The notes under the pieces are model-generated. The model was not told the DNA's origin. It searched no databases and was given only the letters and a program-made list of their open reading frames with translations. Position numbers and translations under genes: made by a program. From Streptomyces sp. Edi4 (GTDB lineage Bacteria; Actinomycetota; Actinomycetes; Streptomycetales; Streptomycetaceae): a stretch of 64,000 bases of DNA. Where the stretch lies: positions 310,001 to 374,000 of the forward strand of contig NZ_JBEJGY010000004.1 of the NCBI RefSeq assembly GCF_040253615.1, written 5' to 3'. Positions 36,501 to 44,631 of the stretch are shown one piece after another. How positions within the stretch are numbered: position 1 is the stretch's first letter; each line of letters starts with the position of its first letter.

Positions 36501-39500
36501 TCGCCGACCTCGCCTACACCCTCGCGACCCGCCGCACCCACCACAACCACCGCATAGCGCTGTTCGCCCGCGACCGGCAGGACGTCCTGGACGGACTCGC
36601 GAGGATCGCCGCGGGACAGGCCCACCCCGACGTCGTCACGGGGACGGTCACCGGCAACGGCGACCGCCGGGTGGCGCTGGTGTTCTCGGGCGGCGGCACG
36701 CAGTGGGTGGGCATGGGCCGTGAACTGCTGGGCAGGCACGCCGGGTTCGCCGCGTCGATGCGCGCGTGCGACGCGGCGGTGCGCGCGGCCGGCGGCTGCT
36801 CGGTACTCGACGAGCTCGCGGCCCCGGCCGAGCGGACCAGGTATGAGGAGATGGACTTCCAGCAGCCCGTGCTGTTCGCGCTCCAGGTCTCGCTGGCGCG
36901 GGTCTGGCTCGACCTGGGCGTCGAGCCGGCCGCCGTCGTGGGGCACAGTCTGGGCGAGGTCGCGGCGGCCTGCGTCTCGGGCGCGCTGTCCCTCGACGAC
37001 GCGGCCCGCGTCGTGGTCGCCCGCTCGCACCTGCTGGAGCGCGAAGCGGCCGTCGGCGCCATGATCTCGGTCGATCTGCCGGAGCGGGAGCTGCTGCCGA
37101 GGCTCGCCCCGTACGCGCGGCACGCGGCGATCGCCGTGGTGAACAGCCCCACCAGCGCGGCGGTTTCCGGGTCGCCCGAGGCCGTCGCCGCCCTGGAGGC
37201 CGACTTGAAGCGGGACGGGATCTCCACCCGGCGCATCCGCGTCGAGCGGCCGGTGCACAGCCCCGGTATGGATCCGCTCGTAGAGCCGCTGCGCGAACGC
37301 GTCGCGGGCATCACCCCGTTGACCCCCGCCATCGAGTTCCGTTCCACTGCGCTCGCCGGCGCGGTGAACCCGGTCGCGGACGGGGAGTACTGGGCGCACA
37401 ATCTGCGCGACCAGGTCCGGTTCGCCGAGACCATCGCCTCGCTGGTGGACGACGGCGTCGGCACGTTCATCGAGATCGGCCCGCACGAGACGCTGCGCGG
37501 GGCGGTCGAGGAGATCGCGCTCGGCCGGGGCAGGCAGGTGCACGCGGTCAACTCGCTGCGACGCGAGGAGAGCGATGTCCGCTGTCTGCTCGGGGCCGTC
37601 GCGTCGCTGTACGTGAGAGGCATCCCGCTGACGTACGACTCGTTGTTCGCCGACGACGTCGAGGTCGTGGAGACCCCGCTCGTACGGTGGCAGAAGGACC
37701 GCTACTGGCTGGACACGGCACCCCGCGCCCAGGTGGCCGCCCCGGCGCCCGCCGCAAAGCCCGTGGCGGCGGAGATCCAGGTGCGGGCCGTGAGGCAAGG
37801 GGCTGCCGATACCGCGCCGGACCGGCCACTGAAGGACGTCGTCCTCGGTGAGATCGCCGACGCGGTGGGTGTGCCGGCCGACCGGTTCGACCAGGGCACT
37901 CACCTGCGCGACTTCGGCCTCGACTCGATGCTCGCGATCCGTCTCGTCAACAGGCTGCAAGCCCTGTTCGGACACCGGGTGTCACCCGTGGTGTTCCTCG
38001 ACGGCCGGACCGTGTCGGAAGTGGTCGGCCACATCGTCGGGATCATCGAGGGACCGGCCGCCGCGACGCCCGCGCTCGCCCCCTTGCCGGCGCCGGCCAC
38101 CGGCCCTGTGCCCGAGTCCGCACCCGCACCCGCACCCGCACCCGCACCCGCACCCGCACCAGGGACTTTCCTCGACGACCTGTCCGAGCTGGACGCCGAG
38201 GAGCTGGTGGAGGAACTGGCCGCGCGCGGCTTCTTCGAGCCCACCGACGCGCCGGCCCTTGAGCAGTTGCGCGCCGGTCCTGCCGGTCTCCAAGTGGCGC
38301 CCGCCTCGCACGGCCAGGCCTCGCTGTGGTTCATGCAGATGGTCGCGCCCGACGCCGTGCCCTACAACTTCATGGTGGCCGCCCGGATCCGTACCGAGGT
38401 GGACGAAGGGGCGCTGGAGGATGCCGTACGGGCCGTGCTGGCGCGGCATCCGGCGCTGCGCACGCTCTTCGTCGAGGCGGGCGGAAGGCCCTACCAGGTC
38501 ATCCTCGACGAGCCGGTGTACGAGTTCGTCGTGGTGGACAGCACCGATCTGGACGACGAACAGGCCCGTGAGGAACTGGCCGAGTACGGGCACCTGCCGC
38601 TCGACCTGGACAACGGGCCGCTCGTGCGGGTGGTGTTGATGGCCCGTGGTCCCGCCGACCACTACCTGCTGGTACTCGTGCACCACATCGCATCGGACGC
38701 GGCCTCCGCCGACGTGATGATCCGCGAACTCCAGGAGAACTACGCGGGCGCCGACCCCGCTGCCCGCGAACCGGCCGCTCCCTATACGGAGTTCGTCGCG
38801 TGGGAGCGTCAGTGGCTCGCGGGGACCGCGGCCGACGCGGCCCTTGAGTGGTGGTCGCGGAAGCTGGCCGACCCGCCCGCCCGTCTCGACCTCTCCCCCG
38901 CGAAGCGCCCGCCGGGCGTCACCTACGAGGGGCGCGATCTCACGCTGCGCTGGAGCCGCGAAGAGACGCGTCTGCTACGGGAGTTCGCGGTCCGCGAGGG
39001 TGTCTCGATCAGCAGCGTGGTCCTGGCCGGGTTCTTCGCCACCCTCAACCGCGCGGCCGGCGTGGAGGACTCCGTCCTGGCCACCGCGATCGCCCAGCGC
39101 GGCGAGCCGGGATGGGAGTCCGCCATCGGCTACTACCTCAACACCGTCCTGGTGCGGGCGCGTCCGGCCGGTGACCGCAGCTTCCACGATCTGCTGCGCG
39201 AGGTCCACGCCTTCTCGCTCGGCCTCCTCGAGCACATGAACTATCCGCTGGATCTGTTGGCGTCCAGCCTGAAGCCGCCGAGGGCCGAGGGCCGTTCGCC
39301 GTGGTGCGACGTGGTGGTGAACTGGCTGTCCTGCGACGCGTTCCCCCGCTCCGTGAAGCTCTTCCACGGCATCGGCGCCCCCATCGAACCCACCGGCGCC
39401 CTCCCGCTCGAACCACTCCAGGTGCGCAGGCACCTCGCCAAATTCGACCTGGAGATCTCGATGGCCGACATCGACGGCGAGGTGGTCGGCCACATCCAGT

Positions 39501-39643
39501 ACAAACCGAGCTATCTGGAAAGGCAGACCGTGACGGCCCTGCTCGCGCTGTTCCGCACCGTGCTCTTCGACTCGATCGCCCATCCCGATCTGCCCCTCCA
39601 GGACGTCGCGCCGCGCGGCCGCGCCGAAGGGACGGGCCAGTGA
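33590..39643 (+). CDS. Hybrid PKS-NRPS, ACP-KS-AT-AT-ACP-C (SalA-like)
   Basis: A 2017-residue megasynthase. By residue: ACP1 (about 1-85, S45 in YGLDSLKF), KS (about 100-520, C264 in DAACAGSL, H399 in ECHGSATPLGDPIE, H437 in KSNVGH), AT1 (about 600-890, S690 in GQSVGE, with HAPHSP), a linker, AT2 (about 1025-1330, S1120 in GHSLGE, with RPVHSP), ACP2 (about 1400-1480, S1446 in FGLDSMLA), an Ala-Pro repeat linker (38120-38160), and a condensation domain (about 1560-2010, HHIASDA with H1699 and D1703). No reductive domains or thioesterase. The arrangement, one extension by the KS followed by amide bond formation with an amino acid on a separate A-T protein, is that of SalA in salinosporamide biosynthesis. 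AT1 and AT2 carry neither the malonyl HAFH nor the methylmalonyl YASH signature, so their substrates are open. ATG with GAGG upstream; the next gene overlaps by GTGA. Confidence 0.93.
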   Translation: MPQERAARDSHALAEFLLSRVAELMDLSGEVVDRWTPMHQYGLDSLKFSTLAAALSDLLGWRVPVTWMWQYPTIDVLSRALAEGPRTAQAPPDQGRRSTASHEPVAIVGIGCRFPGGPDPSAFWQLLSEGRDAVGPVPAARRELLGDAVRWGGFIDGIDQFDPLFFGISPREAVQMDPQQRLILELAWEALEDAGVAPGSLVGTETGVFMASCWGDYAALAHYRGPGIQITPHTATGMHDGIIANRVSYVLGLQGPSMAIDAACAGSLVSVHAGCQSIWMGESELVLAGGVNLSFVSDYYSAMDAMGALAPDGRCKPFDARANGYVRGEGAGVVVLAPLSVALERELPVYCVIKGSSSQNDGLSNGMTAPNPQAQELMLRNAYRRAGIAPAQVDYIECHGSATPLGDPIEANAIGAVLGAGRDEPLRLGSVKSNVGHLEAAAGIVGLVKLALSIRNGVLPPSLHYAAPNPQIMFEEYNLTVQDRLTAWPRRSDARRGGVSSFGFGGAISHVVVEELPRPEGVLVLLAGDSREALVERAAALREENDLRTVCQLPSDEGVFRLGVTARSMSELRTKLDAFTAGREAEGLSVGQSAGRAPRVAFLFSGNGSQWVGMGRQLLAGLPVFRRSLMRCDRRMRTLLGFSLVEQLLAPDGRIDDMDVFQPLLFSLQVALADAWRSFGVEPDVVVGQSVGEFAAAHIAGALDFEDASLLAARHGHLLQRLAVGRGDGLAVMTSAEATRPYLTDDLTLSGHNGLNSTLVTGISQAIDDLAVRLTDAGVTNHRVRMGHAPHSPLIDHVLAPLKADLAGLRPRTTRIPMISTVTGALVDGSELGPDYWADNLRREIQVVGALTALRDHDIDAVVELSPHPLLLKSASEILTAATLPSLRRGADEASTLLGSLGALYAAGLTVTPGPFLAGDRGRHVAPGRGGGGAGDEQTYLVPVTARTATALTDTCRELSNHVERHPDLRVADLAYTLATRRTHHNHRIALFARDRQDVLDGLARIAAGQAHPDVVTGTVTGNGDRRVALVFSGGGTQWVGMGRELLGRHAGFAASMRACDAAVRAAGGCSVLDELAAPAERTRYEEMDFQQPVLFALQVSLARVWLDLGVEPAAVVGHSLGEVAAACVSGALSLDDAARVVVARSHLLEREAAVGAMISVDLPERELLPRLAPYARHAAIAVVNSPTSAAVSGSPEAVAALEADLKRDGISTRRIRVERPVHSPGMDPLVEPLRERVAGITPLTPAIEFRSTALAGAVNPVADGEYWAHNLRDQVRFAETIASLVDDGVGTFIEIGPHETLRGAVEEIALGRGRQVHAVNSLRREESDVRCLLGAVASLYVRGIPLTYDSLFADDVEVVETPLVRWQKDRYWLDTAPRAQVAAPAPAAKPVAAEIQVRAVRQGAADTAPDRPLKDVVLGEIADAVGVPADRFDQGTHLRDFGLDSMLAIRLVNRLQALFGHRVSPVVFLDGRTVSEVVGHIVGIIEGPAAATPALAPLPAPATGPVPESAPAPAPAPAPAPAPGTFLDDLSELDAEELVEELAARGFFEPTDAPALEQLRAGPAGLQVAPASHGQASLWFMQMVAPDAVPYNFMVAARIRTEVDEGALEDAVRAVLARHPALRTLFVEAGGRPYQVILDEPVYEFVVVDSTDLDDEQAREELAEYGHLPLDLDNGPLVRVVLMARGPADHYLLVLVHHIASDAASADVMIRELQENYAGADPAAREPAAPYTEFVAWERQWLAGTAADAALEWWSRKLADPPARLDLSPAKRPPGVTYEGRDLTLRWSREETRLLREFAVREGVSISSVVLAGFFATLNRAAGVEDSVLATAIAQRGEPGWESAIGYYLNTVLVRARPAGDRSFHDLLREVHAFSLGLLEHMNYPLDLLASSLKPPRAEGRSPWCDVVVNWLSCDAFPRSVKLFHGIGAPIEPTGALPLEPLQVRRHLAKFDLEISMADIDGEVVGHIQYKPSYLERQTVTALLALFRTVLFDSIAHPDLPLQDVAPRGRAEGTGQ

Positions 39644-41460
39644 GCGACACCCTGCACTCCTCCTTCGTCGAGCAGGCGGTCAAGAGTCCCGACGCGCCCG
39701 CCGTCTACTCCGACGCCGGCGTCCTGACCTATGACGAACTCAACGAACGCTCCCGCGCGCTGGCCGAACGGCTCGTCACCGAGGGCGCGGGCCCCGGGGT
39801 CCCGGTCGGCATCTGCGTCGAGCGCACCCCCGACCTGCTCGTGGCCATCCTGGCCGTCCTGCGGACCGGCTCCTGCTATCTGCCCCTCGACCCCGACTAC
39901 CCCGCCGAGCGGCTGGCGTTCATGGTCCGCGACAGCGGGACCCGCCTCGTGCTGACCACCCCCGCCTCCCTGGCCGCCTGCCCGGCCGGGCCGACCGCCG
40001 TCGTCCTGGGCGAGGCCGTGAGGACCGGAGCCGGCGAGCGGCCCGTGCCGGTCGTGCCCGGTGACACCGCGTACATCATCTACACCTCGGGATCCACCGG
40101 CCGGCCCAAGGGCGTGGCCATCCACCACGGCGGCTGCGTCGCCATGCTGGCCGAAATGGACCGGGTCTTCGCGGGGTGTGATCTCAGCGGTGTCTCGGCG
40201 GCGAGCTCGGTCTGCTTCGACATGTCGGTGATGGAGATCTTCGCCGCGCTGTGCCGGGGCGGCGCCGTCGTGCTCGTGGAGAGCGCGGTCCATCTGCCGG
40301 ACAGCCAGTACGCCGACAAGGTCACCCATCTCAACGTCGTACCGTCGGTGATGAACAGTCTGCTCGACGCGGGCGCGCTGCCGCCCAGGGTGCGTACGGT
40401 CGTGTTCGGCGGTGAGCCGCTGCGGCGCAAGCTGGCGGACCGGGCGTACCGGGAGACGGGCGCCGACCGCGTCTACAACGCCTACGGCCCCACCGAGGGC
40501 ACCGTGTTCTGCTCGGTCAAACTGGTGCCCAGGGACGGGAGCGGCGAGCCCACGCTCGGCGCGCCCTCGCCCGGCGTCCGCGCCTATGTGCTGGACGAGA
40601 ATTTGCTCCCGCAGCCGGCCGGCGTCCTGGGCGAGCTGTACATCGGCGGCCCGGGCCTGGCCCATGGTTACGTCAACCGGCCGCGCACCACGGCCGAACG
40701 GTTCGTGCCCGATCCGTTTCGCGACGGCGAACGCATGTATCGCACCGGTGACGTCGTCGCGTTCACCGAGGACGGCGAGCTCCAGTTCGGCGGCCGCGCG
40801 GACCACCAGGTCAAGCTGCGGGGCTTCCGCATCGAACTGGAGGAGGTCGAGGCCCGGCTGACCGGCTGCCCCGAGGCGCGCGAGTCCGCCGCCGTCGTAC
40901 GGGACAACAAGCTGATCGGGTATGTCGTGCCCGAGGGCGACGCCCGTGACGGCGTCTGGTCAAACGCCGTGCTCCAGTCGGCGATCACCGGCAGGCTCGC
41001 CACGGAGCTGCCCGAGCACATGGTCCCCGCGACCATCGTGTTCTTGGCGGCACTTCCACTGGCACCGGGCGGCAAGCTCGACCGCGCCGCGCTGCCGGAG
41101 CCCCCGGCGCCCGTCTCGGACGGGCCCATGACGGCGCCCGGCACCCCGACCGAGATCGCGCTTGCGGAGATCTGGGGGCAGCTCCTGGACCTGGAACCGA
41201 CGGGCATCGACGTCCACGCCGCCTTCTACGACCTCGGCGGGGACTCGCTGCTCCTGGTCCGGCTCGCCCGCCTGATGACCCGGCGCTTCGACCGCCGCGT
41301 GCGGGTGCCCGACCTGTTCAGCTTCCGCGACATCTCCTCCCTGGCCGGCTGGCTCGACGACGACAGCGGCGCCGCGCCCGAGGCCGTCACGTCGGCCCGC
41401 CTGCGCGCCGGCGCCCGTCGCGCGGCGCTGCGCGGGCGCGCCGCCCCCACCGGCCGCTGA
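39640..41460 (+). CDS. NRPS adenylation-thiolation didomain (SalB-like)
   Basis: 606 residues starting at the GTG that overlaps the upstream stop (GTGA). A domain: YTSGSTGRPKGVAIHHGG (A3), CFDMSVMEIF (A4), NAYGPTEGTVF (A5), YRTGDV (A7), GGKLDR (A10). T domain: FYDLGGDSLLLVRLARLM. No C domain, so it supplies its aminoacyl group in trans, most simply to the C domain ending the upstream PKS. The pocket read by hand is about D-M-M-V-V-G-A-V-F-K, hydrophobic, which does not fit a standard code I can name. The pairing matches SalA-SalB, where the A-PCP protein loads the amino acid that is later beta-hydroxylated. Confidence 0.92.
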   Translation: MSDTLHSSFVEQAVKSPDAPAVYSDAGVLTYDELNERSRALAERLVTEGAGPGVPVGICVERTPDLLVAILAVLRTGSCYLPLDPDYPAERLAFMVRDSGTRLVLTTPASLAACPAGPTAVVLGEAVRTGAGERPVPVVPGDTAYIIYTSGSTGRPKGVAIHHGGCVAMLAEMDRVFAGCDLSGVSAASSVCFDMSVMEIFAALCRGGAVVLVESAVHLPDSQYADKVTHLNVVPSVMNSLLDAGALPPRVRTVVFGGEPLRRKLADRAYRETGADRVYNAYGPTEGTVFCSVKLVPRDGSGEPTLGAPSPGVRAYVLDENLLPQPAGVLGELYIGGPGLAHGYVNRPRTTAERFVPDPFRDGERMYRTGDVVAFTEDGELQFGGRADHQVKLRGFRIELEEVEARLTGCPEARESAAVVRDNKLIGYVVPEGDARDGVWSNAVLQSAITGRLATELPEHMVPATIVFLAALPLAPGGKLDRAALPEPPAPVSDGPMTAPGTPTEIALAEIWGQLLDLEPTGIDVHAAFYDLGGDSLLLVRLARLMTRRFDRRVRVPDLFSFRDISSLAGWLDDDSGAAPEAVTSARLRAGARRAALRGRAAPTGR

Positions 41461-41519
41461 GCCACACCCCCTCGTCCCGAAGCCCGCCCCGAAGCCCGAC
41501 CCGAAGCAGGAGCCTTTTC

Positions 41520-43304
41520 ATGACCGAAAGCCCCGAGCAGGACTACGACCCGGGTGATGTGGCCGTCATCGGCATGTCGCTCCGCGCGCCCGGCGCCAGG
41601 AACAAGGAGGAGTTCTGGGACAACCTCGTCCACGGCAGGGAGTCGGTGTCGTTCCTGGCCAAGGAGGACATCCTGGTCGACGAGACCCTGATCCACAGCC
41701 CGTTCTACGTGCGTGCCTGCGGTGTGCTCGAAGGGTATGACCAGTTCGATCCGTCGGTCTTCGGCATCAGCGACCGCATGGCGGCGGCGATGACCCCGGA
41801 GAACCGGCTTTTCCTGGAGAGCGCGTGGGAGGCCCTTGAGGACGGCGGTTACGATCCGGACCGGCTCACGGCCGAGATGGGCATGTACGGCGCGAACAAC
41901 CCGCAGACCGCCGCGCTCTACAGCTCCCCGCCGGACCGCGTATCGGTCGGCCCCGAGGCGATCGAGGCCAGTCTCGCGTGGTCGCCCGACACCATGACCT
42001 CCAACGCGCTCTACTACATGGGCCTGACCGGCGAAGCCGTCACCGTCGCCGCCGTCTGCGCCGGGTTCCACTACGCGGTGCACCTGGCCTGCCAGTCGCT
42101 GCTGCTCGGCCAGAGCGACATGGCGATCGCGGGCGGTGCGATGGTCCGCCTGCCGCACCCGCGCGGTCACCTGTGGGAGGAGAACCGCGTCCTGTCCAAG
42201 GACGGCCACTGCCGGCCCTTCGACGCCAACGGCACCGGCACCTCGCTGTCCAGCGGTGTCGTGACCGTGCTGCTCAAGCCGGTGGCCGGGGCCGTCGCCG
42301 ACCGCGATCACATCTACGCCGTGGTCAAGGGCTCGGCCGTCAACAACAACGGCGTCAGCGCGATGGCCTACGGTCTGGCCCAGCCCGAGCGGCTGAGCGC
42401 GTGCATCGCGGGCGCCATGGAGGTCGGCGGCGTCACCCCCGACACGGTGTCCCTGTACGAGGCCAACGGTCTCGGTCTGCCGATGACGGACGAGCTGGAG
42501 GTGCACGCGGCGAGCATGGCGTTCGGCAAGCAGACCGCCACCACCTCGATCGGCGGAGTCAAGGGCAATGTCGGCCATGGCGGTGTGGTGTCGGGCGGCT
42601 TCGGCGCGATGAAGGCCGCGCTGGCCCTGCACCACCGCACACTCCCGGAGACGATCAACCTGACGGAGGTCAACCAGGACCTCGACTTCCCGAGCACCCC
42701 CTTCGTTCCTCAGCGTGAAGGGGCGCCCTGGGAGCCGGAGTCCGGCATCCGCCGCGCGGGCATCACCTCGATCGGTGGTGGTGGCTACAACGCGCACCTG
42801 GTCCTGGAGGAGGCGCCGACGCTCGCCCCGCGCGCCCCCGAGGCCGTCGGCAGGCCGCGCCTGGCCACGCTGTCCGCCCTGGACGACGAGGCGCTCGACC
42901 AGCGGCGCGTGAGGCTGCGGGAGTGGCTCACGGCCCATCCCGACCAGCGCCTTGACGACATCTGTTACAGCCTGAACCTGGGGCGCAAGGTGATGGCCCG
43001 CCGGTGGGCGGCCGTCGTCCGCAGCCGCGAGGAGCTGATCGCGGCGCTGTCCGACGATTCCCCCCGCGGCCAGGCCACCTCGACGGCCGCCGCGCCGCAC
43101 GTGGACGTGGACTCCTTCCCACGCGGCGACCACGGCCTGGTGTGCGCGGGACCGGACGCGGGGTCTCTTTCCGCTCTGGCCGCCGCCTGGGTGACCGGTG
43201 AGCGGGTGGACTTCGCCGCCCTGCACACCGGGGAGGCCAGCCACCGCGTGCCGCTGCCCACCTATCCGTTCCGGCCGCGCCGGTTCTGGCGTACGGACTG
43301 GTGA
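41520..43304 (+). CDS. Stand-alone ketosynthase with His-to-Asn change (SalC-like)
   Basis: 594 residues, ATG preceded by AGGAG. The thiolase fold is complete: VAVIGMSLRAPGA, active-site C180 in AAVCAGFHY, FDANGTGTSLSSG, second catalytic H353 in GNVGHGG, and GITSIGGGGYNAHLVLEE. The first catalytic His, normally in EAHGTGT, is N316 in EANGLGL. After the KS comes a PKS-type linker (LDDICYSLNLGRKVMARR) and a post-AT-like end (RVPLPTYPFRPRRFW), but the AT itself is absent. A KS lacking the His that drives decarboxylation is unlikely to extend chains. In salinosporamide the free-standing KS SalC builds the gamma-lactam-beta-lactone by aldol and lactonisation steps, and the gene position (after the A-T protein, before a P450) is the same. 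Confidence 0.92.
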   Translation: MTESPEQDYDPGDVAVIGMSLRAPGARNKEEFWDNLVHGRESVSFLAKEDILVDETLIHSPFYVRACGVLEGYDQFDPSVFGISDRMAAAMTPENRLFLESAWEALEDGGYDPDRLTAEMGMYGANNPQTAALYSSPPDRVSVGPEAIEASLAWSPDTMTSNALYYMGLTGEAVTVAAVCAGFHYAVHLACQSLLLGQSDMAIAGGAMVRLPHPRGHLWEENRVLSKDGHCRPFDANGTGTSLSSGVVTVLLKPVAGAVADRDHIYAVVKGSAVNNNGVSAMAYGLAQPERLSACIAGAMEVGGVTPDTVSLYEANGLGLPMTDELEVHAASMAFGKQTATTSIGGVKGNVGHGGVVSGGFGAMKAALALHHRTLPETINLTEVNQDLDFPSTPFVPQREGAPWEPESGIRRAGITSIGGGGYNAHLVLEEAPTLAPRAPEAVGRPRLATLSALDDEALDQRRVRLREWLTAHPDQRLDDICYSLNLGRKVMARRWAAVVRSREELIAALSDDSPRGQATSTAAAPHVDVDSFPRGDHGLVCAGPDAGSLSALAAAWVTGERVDFAALHTGEASHRVPLPTYPFRPRRFWRTDW

Positions 43305-44539
43305 GCGTGCGCACTCCGGTACTGGACACCGTGGACCTGGGCGACCCCGCCACCTTCGCCGAGCGCGACCTCACCGCGTTCTGGCGCACCCTGCGCGACA
43401 GCGCCCCCCTGTACTGGAACCCGCCCACCGAGGGCCGCCGGGGTTTTTGGGTGCTCTCCCGCTACGACGACATCATGGCCACCTACCGTGACAACGTGAC
43501 CTTCACATCCGAGCGCGGCAACGTACTGGTCACCCTCCTTGAGGGCGGTGACGCGGGGGCCGGCCGGATGCTGGCCGTCACCGACGGGCACCGCCACCAC
43601 GCACTGCGCAAGATCCTTCAACGGGTGCTCTCACCGAGGGTACTGAGCCAGGTCGCCCGGACGGTTCGGGCCAACACCCGGCAGTTGGTCCGCGAGGCGG
43701 TCGAGGCGGGCGGCTGCGACTTCGCCGAGGAGATCGCCGGCCGGATCCCGATGACCACGATCTCCAACCTGCTCGGCGTGCCCGGGCAGGACCGCGAATT
43801 CCTGCTCTCGCTGACCAAGAGCGCGCTGTCGACGAACGGCACGGATGTCGACGAGGTCGAGTCCGAGATGGCCCGCAACGAGTTGTTGATGTACTTCATG
43901 GACCTCGTGGAGGAGCGGCGCGCGTCGCCGGGCGACGACGTCATCAGCATGCTCATCGCCAGCTCCATCGACGGTGTGCCGCTGTCCGACGAGGACGTCG
44001 TGCTCAACTGCTACAGCCTCATCATCGGCGGCGACGAGACCAGCAGGCTCACGATGATCGACTGCGTCCACACCCTGGCGGACCACGACGGGCAGTGGCA
44101 GCGCCTCAAGGACGGCGAGGCCGGCATCGACACGGCGGTCGAGGAGGTGCTGCGCTGGGCGTCACCCACCATGCACTTCGGGCGCACCGTCGTCCACCCG
44201 GTGGACCTGCACGGCGAACGGCTGCGGCCGGGCGAGATCGTCACGCTCTGGCACGCGTCCGGCAACCGGGACGAGCGTGTTTTCGACCGGCCCGGGACCT
44301 TCGATCTGGGCCGCACCCCCAACAAACACCTGGCCTTCGGCTACGGGCCGCACTTCTGCGTGGGCTCCTACCTGGCCAAGGTGGAGATCTCCGAACTGCT
44401 CATGGCGCTACGGGACTTCACCACCGGATTCGAGCGCACCGACGAGCCGCGACGCATCCGGTCCAACTTCCTGACCGGGTTCGCCACGCTGCCCGTGCGG
44501 TTCCGGCCCGATCACCGCGGACTGAAAGAGGTCGACTGA
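43301..44539 (+). CDS. Cytochrome P450 (SalD-like position)
   Basis: 412 residues. GTG start overlaps the KS stop (GTGA, 43301-43304). The I-helix oxygen-binding motif is GGDETSR, the ExxR motif is EEVLRW, and the haem-binding loop is FGYGPHFCVG with C353. This is a class I bacterial P450 needing separate ferredoxin and reductase, none of which is nearby. In salinosporamide SalD is a P450 that hydroxylates the beta-carbon of the amino acid; here the same job on the residue loaded by the A-T protein is the leading guess. The next small gene begins at the last base of its stop (TGATG). Confidence 0.93.
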   Translation: MSVRTPVLDTVDLGDPATFAERDLTAFWRTLRDSAPLYWNPPTEGRRGFWVLSRYDDIMATYRDNVTFTSERGNVLVTLLEGGDAGAGRMLAVTDGHRHHALRKILQRVLSPRVLSQVARTVRANTRQLVREAVEAGGCDFAEEIAGRIPMTTISNLLGVPGQDREFLLSLTKSALSTNGTDVDEVESEMARNELLMYFMDLVEERRASPGDDVISMLIASSIDGVPLSDEDVVLNCYSLIIGGDETSRLTMIDCVHTLADHDGQWQRLKDGEAGIDTAVEEVLRWASPTMHFGRTVVHPVDLHGERLRPGEIVTLWHASGNRDERVFDRPGTFDLGRTPNKHLAFGYGPHFCVGSYLAKVEISELLMALRDFTTGFERTDEPRRIRSNFLTGFATLPVRFRPDHRGLKEVD

Positions 44540-44631
44540 TGAGCGGCAACCCCTTCGGCGCCCTTGGCCACGTCGAACCGGCCGGACAGCACGTCACGAC
44601 CGTGACGGGACCGCTCGGGGGGCAGGCGTGA
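44539..44631 (+). CDS. 30-residue micro-ORF in the PKS/NRPS operon
   Basis: ATG overlaps the P450 stop by one base (TGATG) and the ORF's own stop overlaps the GTG of the next gene (GTGA, 44628-44631). Such double coupling is unlikely by chance. The peptide begins MSGNPFGALGHVEPAGQHVT and ends GPLGGQA. The NPF start recalls MbtH-like proteins, but those are about 65-70 residues and hold Trp motifs absent here, so it is not one. It may be a real small protein, a decayed MbtH-like gene or simply a translational bridge between P450 and formyltransferase. Confidence 0.45.
   Translation: MSGNPFGALGHVEPAGQHVTTVTGPLGGQA

Noticed and set aside
44539..44631. Calling the 30-codon ORF an MbtH-like protein
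   Set aside because: Only the NPF start matches; the conserved Trp/Pro motifs and normal length are absent.
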